From JAUXFK01 sp034189035 (GTDB taxonomy: Bacteria; Desulfobacterota; UBA8473): a stretch of DNA of 22,654 nucleotides. The notes under the pieces were generated by a model that did no database searches, was not told the origin of the DNA, and saw only the letters and a program-made list of their open reading frames with translations. The translations under genes were made by a program, and so were the position numbers. The stretch is from NCBI GenBank assembly GCA_034189035.1, contig JAXHVA010000067.1, forward strand, positions 1 through 22,654, read 5' to 3'. This document shows positions 15,464-22,654 of the stretch, piece by piece (position 1 is the first letter of the stretch; each line of letters opens with the position of its first letter).

Positions 15464-16542
15464 ATGGCTGATAGAATTTTAGTACAGGGGAACGAAGCAG
15501 TTGGTTGGGGTGCCCTTGCAGCGGATTGTAAGGGTTTCTTTGGTTATCCCATCACATCCCAAAATGAGATTATCGAGTGGTTTGCAAGGGAGTTTCCAAA
15601 ACGGGGGAGGGTCTTTATCCAATATTCTTCTGAGACCGGGTCAAGAAAAATGCTCCATGGGGGTGCTGCTAACGGCGTGAGAGCAATGACATCCACTTCA
15701 AGTCCCGGATGGGCACTTATACAAGAAGGCATGAGTAATCTGGCCAATGCAGAGCTTCCTTGTGTTATCGTCCTTGTGCAAAGAGGATGGAATACGACCC
15801 GGCATGCGCAGACGGACTATACCTCTGTGACTCAGGGAGGTGGTTTTAGAGGATACAAGAAAATTGCCCTTGCTCCAGAATCGGCTCAGGAACTTTATGA
15901 CCTTGTTCAACTCGCCTTTTATCTTGCAGATAAATACAGAACCCCGGTTATCGTTTTAAGCGATGCGATTCTCGGACAGATGATGGAATCCGTTGAGCTG
16001 CGAACCTTGAAATTTGGTCCACTTCCGGAGAAAGACTGGGCAATTACAGGGAAGGCAAACAGTAAAGACGGAAATAGACATTTTTCATCGATTGCCCAGG
16101 GTGTGTTACCGACACCAAGGCACCCTAACCTCTGTACATTTTGGGAAGATTATAAGAACAAGTTAGATACTTATAAAGGAGAATGAAGTCAAATATGATA
16201 CGTATCAGGTAGATGATGCCAATTTGGTCTTGGCAGCCTTTGGTTACGTAGCAAGGGTATCATTAGAAGCGTTACTGCGGGCAAGAGAGAAAGGCCTAAA
16301 AGTTGGCCTCATTCGCCCGATCAAACTTTGGCCATTCCCCTATTTTTTAGAGACAAGGCTCGTAAGAATACAAAATTCCTCGTTGTAGAGGACAACATGG
16401 GCAAATGATTGAGGATGTAAAACTGTCCGTGGAGGGACGTGCTGAGGTTCATCTGATGAGTTCTATGGACAGGCACCTGCCCATAGAAGAAGGGGCAATA
16501 TATCCTGAGAAAGTTCTGGAAAAGATAGAAGAGCTAACTTAA
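15464..16542 (+). pseudogene. korA: 2-oxoacid:ferredoxin oxidoreductase alpha subunit, frameshifted
   Basis: Alpha subunit of the enzyme that oxidises 2-oxoacids to acyl-CoA while reducing ferredoxin. The true start is ATG 15464, with AAAGAGGG 4 nt upstream; the open frame that extends further left is the shifted korD tail. The N-terminal domain is well preserved to about 16160 (GNEAVGWGALAADCKGFFGY, TSTSSPGWALIQEGMSNLAN, NAELPCVIVLVQRG). A short gap at RGW-NTTRHAQ suggests about three residues lost from a glycine-rich loop. The frame ends at TGA 16184-16186. The C-terminal domain continues in other frames: ENEVKYDTYQVDDANLVLAA and GLKVGLIRPIKLWPFPY, then KFLVVEDNMG, then GQMIEDVKLSVEGRAEVHLM to TAA 16540-16542. 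At least three indels are needed. An active full-length subunit is unlikely. Confidence 0.88.
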
Positions 16543-16558
16543 AAAAGAGAGGGCTATA

Positions 16559-17316
16559 ATGAATAAAGAGTGGAATACAGGCACACCGAGGTTATGGAAG
16601 GATATTCCTCTAATTATTCCCTTCTGCCCCGGATGTCATCATTGTGCTGCTGTAAAAGCATTGTGCGAAATAATTGATGAATTGGGTATAGAGGAAAACT
16701 CGGTTTTGGTGGTTGGAATAGGTTGTTATACGATGGCTTCTGTATTTGTAAATGTAGATTCAATAATGGTTGCACACGGGAGGCCATGCGATGTAGCCTC
16801 TGCTATGAAACGTATCCTTGGGAAGGATACTATTGTGATTACATGGCAAGGTGATGGAGATGCCCTCGCAATTGGATGCGAGCCTACGATTCATGCAGCT
16901 GCCAGAAGTGAAAAGATTACTACATTTATGATTAATAATGGGAACTATGGTACTACAGGGGGGCAATTGGCCCCTACAAATGTAATGGGACAGGTTACTG
17001 CCACAACACCCCTCGGAAGGAACCAAGACCAGGGATACCCGATACACGCAACCGAGTTTATAGGGAGTTTAAAAGGGGTAGCCTATTCTGCAAGAGGTAC
17101 GTTTACAAGTCCAGCAAATTATCAAAAGACAAAAAAATACATGAAGAAGGCCCTTGAGAAACAAAGGGAGGGTACAGGTTATAGTTTTGTGGAGATAATC
17201 TATACCTGTCCGGCCAATTGGCACCTCTCCCCAAAGGAGAGTTTAAAAGGGTAGAGGAAGAAATGATCCCAGAATTTCCCCTCGGCGAATTCAAAGACGT
17301 CGACAAGATTGAATAG
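16559..17316 (+). pseudogene. korB: 2-oxoacid:ferredoxin oxidoreductase beta subunit, C-terminal frameshift
   Basis: TPP-binding beta subunit. The open frame is 16559-17254 (231 residues). It has FCPGCHH (22-28) and the TPP/Mg signature GDGDALAIG (98-106) through NNGNYGTTGGQLAPT (126-140), so the catalytic part is intact. At 17246-17254 a 1-nt deletion (AAAGGG where relatives suggest AAATGGG) gives LKG-stop. The lost tail is still readable in the next frame, VEEEMIPEFPLGEFKD ..., ending at TAG 17314-17316. That old stop overlaps the AGGAGG serving korC. Only about 20 C-terminal residues are affected, so this is the mildest lesion in the operon. Alone it might be tolerated, but korA and korD are far more damaged. 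Confidence 0.85.
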
Positions 17317-17324
17317 GAGGCTTT

Positions 17325-17882
17325 ATGAAAGAAAAAACATCTAAAAGACACGATGTGATAATAGCCGGGATTGGGGGGACAGGATCGATGATCATAGGGC
17401 AATTGCTCGCTTCTGCGGCTGTAGATCAATACGATAATGTACTTTGGAATCCCAGTATTACTACTGCAAGGAGAGGAGCCCCGGCTGATTGTACAGTCAT
17501 ACTTTCTGATGAGAAGATTGCTTCACCACTTCTTTATAATGCACAGAGTGTCATTATGACGGAATCGTGTCGTTTGAAGGCCTTTGAAGACAGAGTACTG
17601 CCCGGTGGGTTGGTAATCATAGAGAGCAGCGGGAAGAGCGAAAATGTGAAAAGAAACGACGTGAAAACACTGGAAATACACGGTGTTGAAGTTGCTTCGA
17701 AACTGGGCAATGCTCTGACACGAAACATGGTCCTATTGGGTGCATATATAGAAAAAGTAAAGCCCCTTCCTGCAGAATCAATAGGAAAAGAGATTAGCAA
17801 TAAGTTCAAAAATAACAGTAAGGTTCAAGAGCTGAATCTGAATGCATTCAGAGAAGGAGGCAAGATAGCAGCAGATACCTAG
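17325..17882 (+). CDS. korC: 2-oxoacid:ferredoxin oxidoreductase gamma subunit
   Basis: Gamma subunit (185 residues, typical length) of the KorDABC-type complex. The glycine-rich start GIGGTGSMIIGQLLASAA (16-33) and WNPSITTARRGAPADCTVILS (46-66) are characteristic. The ATG at 17325 has a perfect AGGAGG (17315-17320) 4 nt upstream, which overlaps the ancestral korB stop. It is the only member of the operon with an undamaged frame, so it may be translated without partners or be next in line to decay. Its stop TAG forms the palindrome CTAG, which on the other strand is also the stop of the degraded acyl-CoA dehydrogenase. Confidence 0.9.
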   Translation: MKEKTSKRHDVIIAGIGGTGSMIIGQLLASAAVDQYDNVLWNPSITTARRGAPADCTVILSDEKIASPLLYNAQSVIMTESCRLKAFEDRVLPGGLVIIESSGKSENVKRNDVKTLEIHGVEVASKLGNALTRNMVLLGAYIEKVKPLPAESIGKEISNKFKNNSKVQELNLNAFREGGKIAADT

Positions 17883-19004
17883 ATACGATCATCAGATATC
17901 ATTGGTTCCATCGGCAATTTGGGGTCCCTTGGCATCTCTCATTAATCGTTCGACTGGATAGTCTTTCATGTACCCATCCTACCCTGGACCTGGACTGCCT
18001 CTGTAGTGACCTTTATGGTCACATCAGAGGCAAAACACTTTGCCATTGCTACCATAGACTCTATCTTCTTAAAGTTTTGCTCCCCTCCGTCTATCATCGC
18101 TGCAATTCAATATATAAGGGATCTGTTAGCCTCTATGCCTATTACCATATCGGTCAGCTTAAACTGTATTGCCTGAAAGTAGGCAATAGGGTTATCAAGC
18201 TGGGTTCTCTGTTTTGCGTACTCCACAGCAAAATCCAAAGCTCTTTGGGCGAGCCCTAAAGCAGAGGTGCTGGCACCCCATGCCCGCATCATATTTCCGT
18301 CTTCCATGAGTATCTTCAAGTCATCCCCTTCATTTAACAATAGGTTGGCTTTCGGTACTCGAGCATCATCGAATATAAGTTCAGCCATAGGAGAACTCCT
18401 CATCCCCATCTTTCTCTCTTTTTTTCCTATCTCAAATCCAGGAGTGTCTCTTTCCACAATAAAGGCACTTAATCCTTTGGCTTTCTCTTCCGGTCCTATA
18501 CGAGCAAAAACAATGTAATAATCCGCAACTCTAACATTGGAGATGAAACACTTCGTTTCATTAAGGGTGTATGTGTCCCCATACGAGGCAGCCTTGGTTT
18601 ACATATTGGCAGCATTGGTGCCATAGTTAGGTTTCAGTAATAGCAATGGCACTGATCCGATTGTATGATTTACCATCAAAAATCCTCTCTTTTTGTTCCT
18701 CATTCCTTCTGGCAAGAATGATGTTTAAGACTACCTGGCTTCCAACTATGAGCCCTCCAGCAGGGGGGGGCATATTAGGTATATTATTTGTAAGCTCTTC
18801 AACTACCATGCAAAGGGTAGTAGTATTCGCATTTATATCACAATATTTCTCTGGCAAGACGATCTTGAGAAGTCAGCTCTTACCTAATATATGCACCAAT
18901 TCCCATGAAAACTCATCATTATCTTCGATCTGTTCAACCAAAGAAGCCAGTTTTTCTGCACCTAATTTTTTAATCATGTTCTGCTCTTCAGTGAAGTGAA
19001 ACAT
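17879..19004 (-). pseudogene. Acyl-CoA dehydrogenase, multiply frameshifted
   Basis: FAD enzyme of fatty or aromatic acyl-CoA beta-oxidation. The start ATG 19004 has a perfect TAAGGAGGT upstream and reads MFHFTEEQNMIKKLGAEKLA. A TGA follows GKS near 18876, and the frame then gives LLKIVLPEKYCDINANTTTL (18627-18870) up to a stop. More lesions occur near 18490-18630. The best piece is 18107-18457, the middle domain: MERDTPGFEIGKKERKMGMR ... GLAQRALDFAVEYAKQRTQL. The C-terminal helices are spread over two frames near 17890-18060, including AMAKCFASDVTIKVTTEAVQ and RLMRDAKGPQIADGTNDI. The total span of about 1,126 nt equals a normal 375-residue gene, so decay is by small indels and substitutions rather than large deletion. 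It converges on korC, sharing CTAG as stop. Confidence 0.85.
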
Positions 19005-19074
19005 TTCTTACCTCCTTATGTAATTTGTTTTCCATTATAAAGATCGTATTATTGTGCCCATCGGGGAATGGACG

Positions 19075-19098
19075 AAAAACCTTCGCTTTTAGGCGAAG
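19075..19098 (-). terminator. Hairpin with T-run, possible leftward terminator
   Basis: CTTCGC (19081-19086) pairs perfectly with GCGAAG (19093-19098) over a 6-nt loop. On the minus strand the stem is followed by GGTTTTTC. It would stop leftward transcripts arriving from 19.1 kb and beyond, before the acyl-CoA dehydrogenase relic. Confidence 0.35.
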
Positions 19099-19120
19099 AC
19101 TTTAGTATATAATAGGGTAT

Positions 19121-19240
19121 GTAAAATTACTGTAAAACCTCTTTTATGATGCTAGCGAAGTTCAAAGAGTTCAGCAAGAAATTCCGGGGTCGAAATTTAT
19201 AGTATAGGGGTTATATTGATGTGAGTTCGTGTAATTTTAC
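19121..19240. repeat. 10-bp perfect inverted repeat pair, 120 bp apart, possible small IS relic
   Basis: GTAAAATTAC (19121-19130) and GTAATTTTAC (19231-19240) are exact reverse complements bounding 120 bp with no gene. Similar AT-rich ends occur on IS256-type elements, and an IS256-type transposase relic lies at the right edge, but no further match links the two. Confidence 0.3.
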
Positions 19241-19324
19241 AGACGAAATCATTATGCAGCACATTGAAAGTCAGGCGATTGAGGAATATAGGGACGATGA
19301 CTTTTGGATTTCCCCATGAAATTA

Positions 19325-19395
19325 GTCAGCTTAAAGCTGACAATAGTTTCGTATAGTTGCCCCATAAACCTACCACCTTTAGGCGGTAGCGGTTT
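19325..19395. repeat. Pair of stem-loops in gene-free DNA
   Basis: First hairpin: GTCAGC-TTAAA-GCTGAC (19325-19341), perfect 6-bp stem. Second: AAACCTACCACC (19366-19377) pairs with GGCGGTAGCGGTTT (19382-19395) around a TTTA loop, about 12 bp with one mismatch and one bulged C. Such subterminal hairpins resemble those at ends of IS200/IS605-type elements, but no Y1 transposase remnant is recognisable nearby. The whole 19005-19690 stretch has no gene I can support. Confidence 0.4.
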
Positions 19396-19569
19396 AGTTA
19401 TTTTTATACTCATAGAGTTGTTCAGCCCTTCCGATTCTCTGTGCAGCACCTGATGGCATAGTTCATCGATATTTCTATAGAAAAAGCGAGTGACTGACAA
19501 AAAGTTTATTATTTAGAAAAAACCTTAATAAACTAAGCTATCAAGATATGACTTGTTAAGGAAAAGTTT

Positions 19570-19598
19570 TTATGATACTTGTATATATACCATATAAT
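19570..19598 (+). promoter_or_regulatory. Possible promoter originally serving the SpoIIAA-like gene
   Basis: A perfect TATAAT (19593-19598) with a poor -35 (TTATGA, 19570-19575) at 17 nt. It lies upstream of the GGAG (19675-19678) that appears to be the original ribosome binding site of the gene now starting at 21013, beyond the inserted IS. Confidence 0.3.
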
Positions 19599-19686
19599 AA
19601 TTTTATAGTTGCTTCGCTTGGCACCAGTGCGCCACGGATGAAAGATCCGCGCCCATATGCTGGGTGTTAGCCATGGAGAAATCACT

Positions 19687-21009
19687 GCTGTCCGGTTAAG
19701 ATTTTTAAATACAGCGTAACCAGATGAAAAACATTAAAAGTTAACAAAGCTTGAAGGGATCAATTTGGATTTGCCACAGAATTGGTTTTGTGGTTTTTTC
19801 GCAGAAAAAATACACAAGGAACCCACCATGAAACAAGGTCAAACTGTTTTTTCTCAAATAATCGATTCCCTGCCAAAGAAAAAAAAACGTCAATGCGTTA
19901 ATCGTTATAGTGGTAATCACCGCATACGCTCTTTTACATACTATAATCAATTTCTATGTAGGCTTTTACTCAACTGGTCTACCGTGAAAGTCTACGTGAT
20001 GTCGAGTGTTGTCTGAGGGTAATGCAAGAAAAGCTTTACCATATGGGAAGAAGAGGTAAAGTTTCACGTAGCACATTAGCCGATGCAAATGAAATTCGAA
20101 ATTAACTTACCTACAGCGACTTTGTTCAAGTACTTATCCATGAGGCACGCAGCCTCTATATCGATGATGATTTTGGTCTTGAACTGAAAGAAACCGTTTA
20201 TGCTTTGGATTCATCGACAATTGACCTATGCTTTTCAGTTTTTCCATGGGCCCGATTCCGTAAAACCATGGCAGCTGTAAAGTTGCAAACCCTTTTGGAT
20301 TAGTGTAGTGATATCTCAACTTTCATTTGGATCACTGACGGTAAGGTTCACGACGTCAATGTTCTTTATCATCTTATTCCGGAGCCTGGTTCAATTTATA
20401 TAATGGATCGGCCTATTTGGATTTTAAGCGGCTATACCAAATGCACCAAAACTCAGCCGTATTCGTAACTCGTTCGAAAACCAACAAAGGATTCGCTGGG
20501 TATATTCACACGATGTCGATAAAAACACTGGCGTCAGATATGACCAAACAGTTGTACCAACAGATTTTTACAGTAAAAAATACTACCCGGAAAAGTTGGG
20601 TCGTATAAAATATTTCGATGCCGAGAAAGGTAGATCGTTTGTTTTCCTTACAAATCAATTTATGATTCCAGCGTTAACAATCGTCGAATTGTATCGATAT
20701 CGATGGCGAGTAGAAATATTTTTCAAGTGGATCAAGCAACATTTGAGAATCAAAAAGTTCTTTGGCACATCAGAAAATGCTGTCAAAACTCAAATATGGG
20801 TTGTCATCTCAACGTATGTTTATGTTCTGGTTGCGATAATGGAAAAATAGCTAAAAATCGATTTGACTTTCTACAATATTTTATAAATTTTAAGTATATC
20901 GCTTTTTGAAAAAAAGCCTCTATATCAAGTTTTTACAGAAAGTGATTACAAAAACCAAATTAATAGTTCATATATACAATTGAAATTGTTTGAAAGTTAA
21001 CCGGACACT
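19687..21009 (+). mobile_element. IS4-family insertion sequence, inactive copy
   Basis: The ends share TGTCCGGTTAA as an inverted repeat: left at 19690-19700, right as TTAACCGGACA at 20997-21007. With the outermost bases the left end reads GCTGTCC and the right complement AGTGTCC. Taking 19687-21009, ACT flanks both sides (19684-19686 and 21010-21012), a possible short target duplication. The 1.3-kb length fits an IS4-group element with one transposase gene. The transposase inside is dead. Confidence 0.75.
19828..21000 (+). pseudogene. IS4-family DDE transposase, multiply frameshifted
   Basis: The ATG at 19828 has AAGGA 7 nt upstream and reads MKQGQTVFSQIIDSLPKKKK ... SFTYYNQFLC. A frameshift near 19965-19980 moves the sequence into another frame (QLVYRESLRDVECCLRVMQE). 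A TAA at about 20102-20104 and a TAG at 20301-20303 interrupt it, and one-base losses occur near 20411 and 20500-20510. The catalytic regions remain readable: YALDSSTIDL (first Asp), YIMDR.YLDF (second Asp) and YRYRWRVEIFFKWIKQHL (Glu, with the Y-R-E-K pattern). The C-terminus, ending LYQVFTESDYKNQINSSYIQ..., has one more stop near 20882 and closes at TAA 20998-21000, 9 nt inside the right end. Confidence 0.88.
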
Positions 21010-21012
21010 ACT

Positions 21013-21429
21013 GTGGAAAATAAGATGCCAATTGAGTATGATATAATTAAGGAGAAAAATACTGTAATTGTCGTTGGTTCCGGTGTTATTTCTGCTACTG
21101 ATATTATCAATCATCTCGATAGCTTAGCCGAGGACGATAGGTACACTGCTCCAATGAAGAAGCTTGTAGATTACAGAGACATTGAAAGCATAAATATTTT
21201 ACCTGATGAAGCAGAAATAATTGCCCAAAGAAAAAAGAAATTGTCTAAAAAATTTTCAGGAGAAAAATGCGCTTTTGTCTCACCTAGTGATTTGACATAT
21301 GGAACAGCACGAGTTCATCAGGCTCTTATAGATGGCACTGATATTAATACTCAAGTTTTTAGGAGCTTCGAAGAAGCCTTAGATTGGCTTAATATTACAA
21401 TGGATCATGGCTCAAAAATAAATGATTAG
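21013..21429 (+). CDS. SpoIIAA/STAS-like small protein, ribosome binding site displaced by IS
   Basis: Soluble 138-residue protein resembling the SpoIIAA/STAS-like group of small bacterial proteins. These have an alternating beta/alpha pattern with VIVVGSGVISATDIINHLDS (residues 18-37), KLVDYRDIESI (45-55), CAFVSPSDLTYGTARVHQAL (about 82-101) and a C-terminal FRSFEEALDWL (115-125). The function of this subgroup is unclear. The frame opens with GTG at 21013, an ATG follows at 21025, and neither has a Shine-Dalgarno because the IS4 copy ends at 21009. Rejoining the flanks across the IS puts GGAG (19675-19678) 8 nt before the GTG, so GTG is the likely original start. The last codons lie in a perfect 26-bp inverted repeat. 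Expression is doubtful unless the IS supplies a promoter and weak initiation. Confidence 0.7.
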   Translation: MENKMPIEYDIIKEKNTVIVVGSGVISATDIINHLDSLAEDDRYTAPMKKLVDYRDIESINILPDEAEIIAQRKKKLSKKFSGEKCAFVSPSDLTYGTARVHQALIDGTDINTQVFRSFEEALDWLNITMDHGSKIND

Positions 21430-21476
21430 CTCCGAGGTCACATTCCTCGACTCGGAGCTAATCATTTATTTTTGAG
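21411..21476. terminator. Perfect 26-bp inverted repeat over the stop codon, possible bidirectional terminator
   Basis: Arms 21411-21436 and 21451-21476 are exact reverse complements over 26 bp, with a 14-nt loop (GTCACATTCCTCGA). The inner part is GC-containing (GCTCCGAG/CTCGGAGC) and the right arm runs into ATTTATTTTTG, so a transcript could fold and terminate in either direction. Unusually, the left arm contains the last five codons and the TAG of the SpoIIAA-like gene. Confidence 0.7.
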
Positions 21477-21499
21477 GCGAGTTGGATTGATTAACTTGC

Positions 21500-21749
21500 T
21501 TAATTCAATATTCCTTGTGCTTCATTGGACAATTGGACGAGAATAAAATAGTACTATTGATAAAGATAACCTTCACCTGATTCATCAATGACTCTCAAAT
21601 ATCCTTATTTTGCTGTCTTGTCATCTAGTAGGACTTGATAAATTTTCTGCTTTTCTAAGTCCTCACAGTCCTTATGCTCTACACAAAGCGCAAATAATAA
21701 TTTTTGTATCATGTTTTGGATCGAGTAAGTGTTTGATTTTCAATTTCAT
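21500..21749 (-). pseudogene. Small conserved 'DCEDLE' family protein, broken
   Basis: Read on the minus strand from ATG 21749: MKLKIKHLLDPKHDTKIIIC, then a 2-nt loss near 21677-21682 changes frame. The continuation CVEHKDCEDLEKQKIYQVLL is followed by a TAA, then GYLRVIDESGEGYLY, then a TAG, then YFILVQLSNEAQ, ending at TAA 21500-21502. The pattern DCEDLE ... YQVL ... YLRVIDESGE.YLYP is, from memory, a short widespread family of about 70-85 residues without a known function. Two stops and one frameshift show that this copy is dead. It lies downstream of the IS256-type relic on the same strand. Confidence 0.65.
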
Positions 21750-21815
21750 TCTGCCTATGCCACGGGCTTCATAGCAGTGCAATTCAATATGATATTTTTT
21801 TTGATACTGTCAAGT

Positions 21816-22640
21816 TTTTTTGTTGAGACGTTCAATGATGTTTCTAGTTCTCAAAGAGATCCATTCTTCCTTAGGACAGATAAAAAACATCAGACACGCC
21901 TTTATAGGGTTATCCAGGCACTTGACGGCAGAAGGGAGTTCTTGCTGCCATTTAAACTCTTCCCTTCAGATCCTTGAAAAACTCTCGCCAGGGAGATACC
22001 GATCTCTTATCCCCAGCCTGGAAACCTAAATCTAGTCTTTGTCCTGTTTTAGTAACTCCGATAGCCAGCAGCACAGGAACTTTCTCTATGCTACCATCCA
22101 CGCGCATACCAAATTTAAATCCAAGAATATGTATCTGATTCTTTCCTCGGGCAGATCATGAGTTCTCTATTTTTTACGGCCTCGATCAACTCTTTATTGG
22201 CATTGCTGACCTTTGTTAAAGATATCTTCCGGCCTATCAGCCTTGTAAAAATTATTGATAAGGTACGGTGCTAGTCCCTCTCAAAAACATAAAACTTAAA
22301 TCTTGTTGAAGCTCATTCTCATAGTGCTTGCTTCGGGGGGAGCACCTGGGGCTCAAACTCTCCCTTCCGGCCTCTCGACACTTCAACCTGTACCTCTTCC
22401 AATACCTTTTAATGTGAGGTTATGAGGATAGGAACCATTGCGATGATTAACATCTCCTTGACCATCTTCATACGGCTCTTGCCCAAGAAATTGAGTGCGC
22501 TCTATATCCATCAGCTTGGACTGATATGAACCAACCTTCTCTTTGATCTCTATACGAATCATCTTAAAAATATTCTCAAGCTGCTCCTGAATCTCCTTGC
22601 AAATACTCATTACCTCAGGTACACTAATTTCCTCTTTCAT
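21816..22640 (-). pseudogene. IS256-family (mutator-type) transposase, internally deleted
   Basis: The ATG at 22640 has AAGGAG 7-8 nt upstream. The first frame (22383-22640) carries the typical N-terminus: KLMDIERTQFLGQEPYED ... NHRNGSYPHNLTLKG. It then shifts, with KGEFEPQVLP, LIGRKISLTKVSNANKELIE, VDGSIEKVPVLLAIGVTKTG and SPWREFFKDLKGR readable in other frames (about 21970-22380). About 75 residues of the catalytic centre are missing next, and homology resumes at WQQELPSAVKCL ... CPKEEWISLRTRNIIERLNK (about 21820-21955). The C-terminal end is also lost. The element extends past the right edge of the window on its upstream side. I could not identify its inverted repeats. Confidence 0.85.
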
Positions 22641-22654
22641 GGGTGCTTCTCCTT

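Noticed and set aside
19252..19500. Minus-strand 82-codon open frame in the hairpin-rich region
   Set aside because: It begins at a TTG without a ribosome binding site, crosses two strong hairpins and resembles no family I know.
19621..19680. Possible integron-type recombination site (GTGTTAGCC with nearby hairpins)
   Set aside because: GTTAGCC does not fit the core GTTRRRY, no complementary core is found on the other side, and there is no integrase or cassette nearby.

Overview
The window looks like a chromosomal segment of a Gram-negative, probably anaerobic bacterium with a fairly low GC content. Support comes from an outer-membrane Wzi-type barrel and a periplasmic SLBB polysaccharide export protein (outer membrane present), remains of a four-subunit 2-oxoacid:ferredoxin oxidoreductase (anaerobic, ferredoxin-based metabolism), and relics of IS4- and IS256-type elements of a kind common in sulfate-reducing and syntrophic Deltaproteobacteria (Desulfobacterota). 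That lineage guess is inference; no rRNA or tRNA gene is present to test it.

Left part (1-14.1 kb), essentially intact genes. A strong-looking promoter and a 14-codon aromatic-rich reading frame precede two peptide/nickel-type ABC permeases (dppB/dppC-like, +). They converge on queE-queC (-), two genes of 7-deazaguanine (queuosine precursor) synthesis. A 144-bp MITE-like element with terminal inverted repeats lies upstream of queE. Next come a zinc-ribbon PilZ protein and a GIY-YIG-like DUF123 protein (-). From 5.4 to 13 kb is an envelope polysaccharide block on +: a Wzi-like outer-membrane protein, a 978-residue multi-SLBB export protein with an N-terminal FN3-like domain, a Wzz-type chain-length protein, and an unrecognised 511-residue helical-repeat-like protein. 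The last converges on a histone-deacetylase-family hydrolase (-). No glycosyltransferase or flippase lies in this window.

Right part (14.1-22.65 kb), a zone of gene decay. It holds a broken IS4-type transposase; a korD-korA-korB-korC operon in which D, A and B carry indels or stops and only C is intact; a shredded acyl-CoA dehydrogenase converging on korC; a 700-bp gene-free stretch rich in hairpins; an IS4-family copy with recognisable ends but a dead transposase; a small SpoIIAA/STAS-like gene whose ribosome binding site was separated from its start codon by that IS; a remarkable perfect 26-bp inverted repeat across this gene's stop codon; a dead small gene of a conserved 'DCEDLE' family; and an internally deleted IS256-family transposase at the right edge.

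The clearest functional unit is the Wzi/SLBB/Wzz export set, probably secreting or anchoring an exopolysaccharide. The PilZ protein nearby could link it to c-di-GMP, but only proximity suggests this. I see no CRISPR array, tRNA or rRNA. I did not find a system I could confidently call undescribed. The best candidates for a second look are the IS-split SpoIIAA-like gene with its palindromic 3' end, the tandem operator-like palindromes before the decaying kor operon, the FN3-like domain with a charged insertion, and the unknown 511-residue protein attached to the polysaccharide genes.
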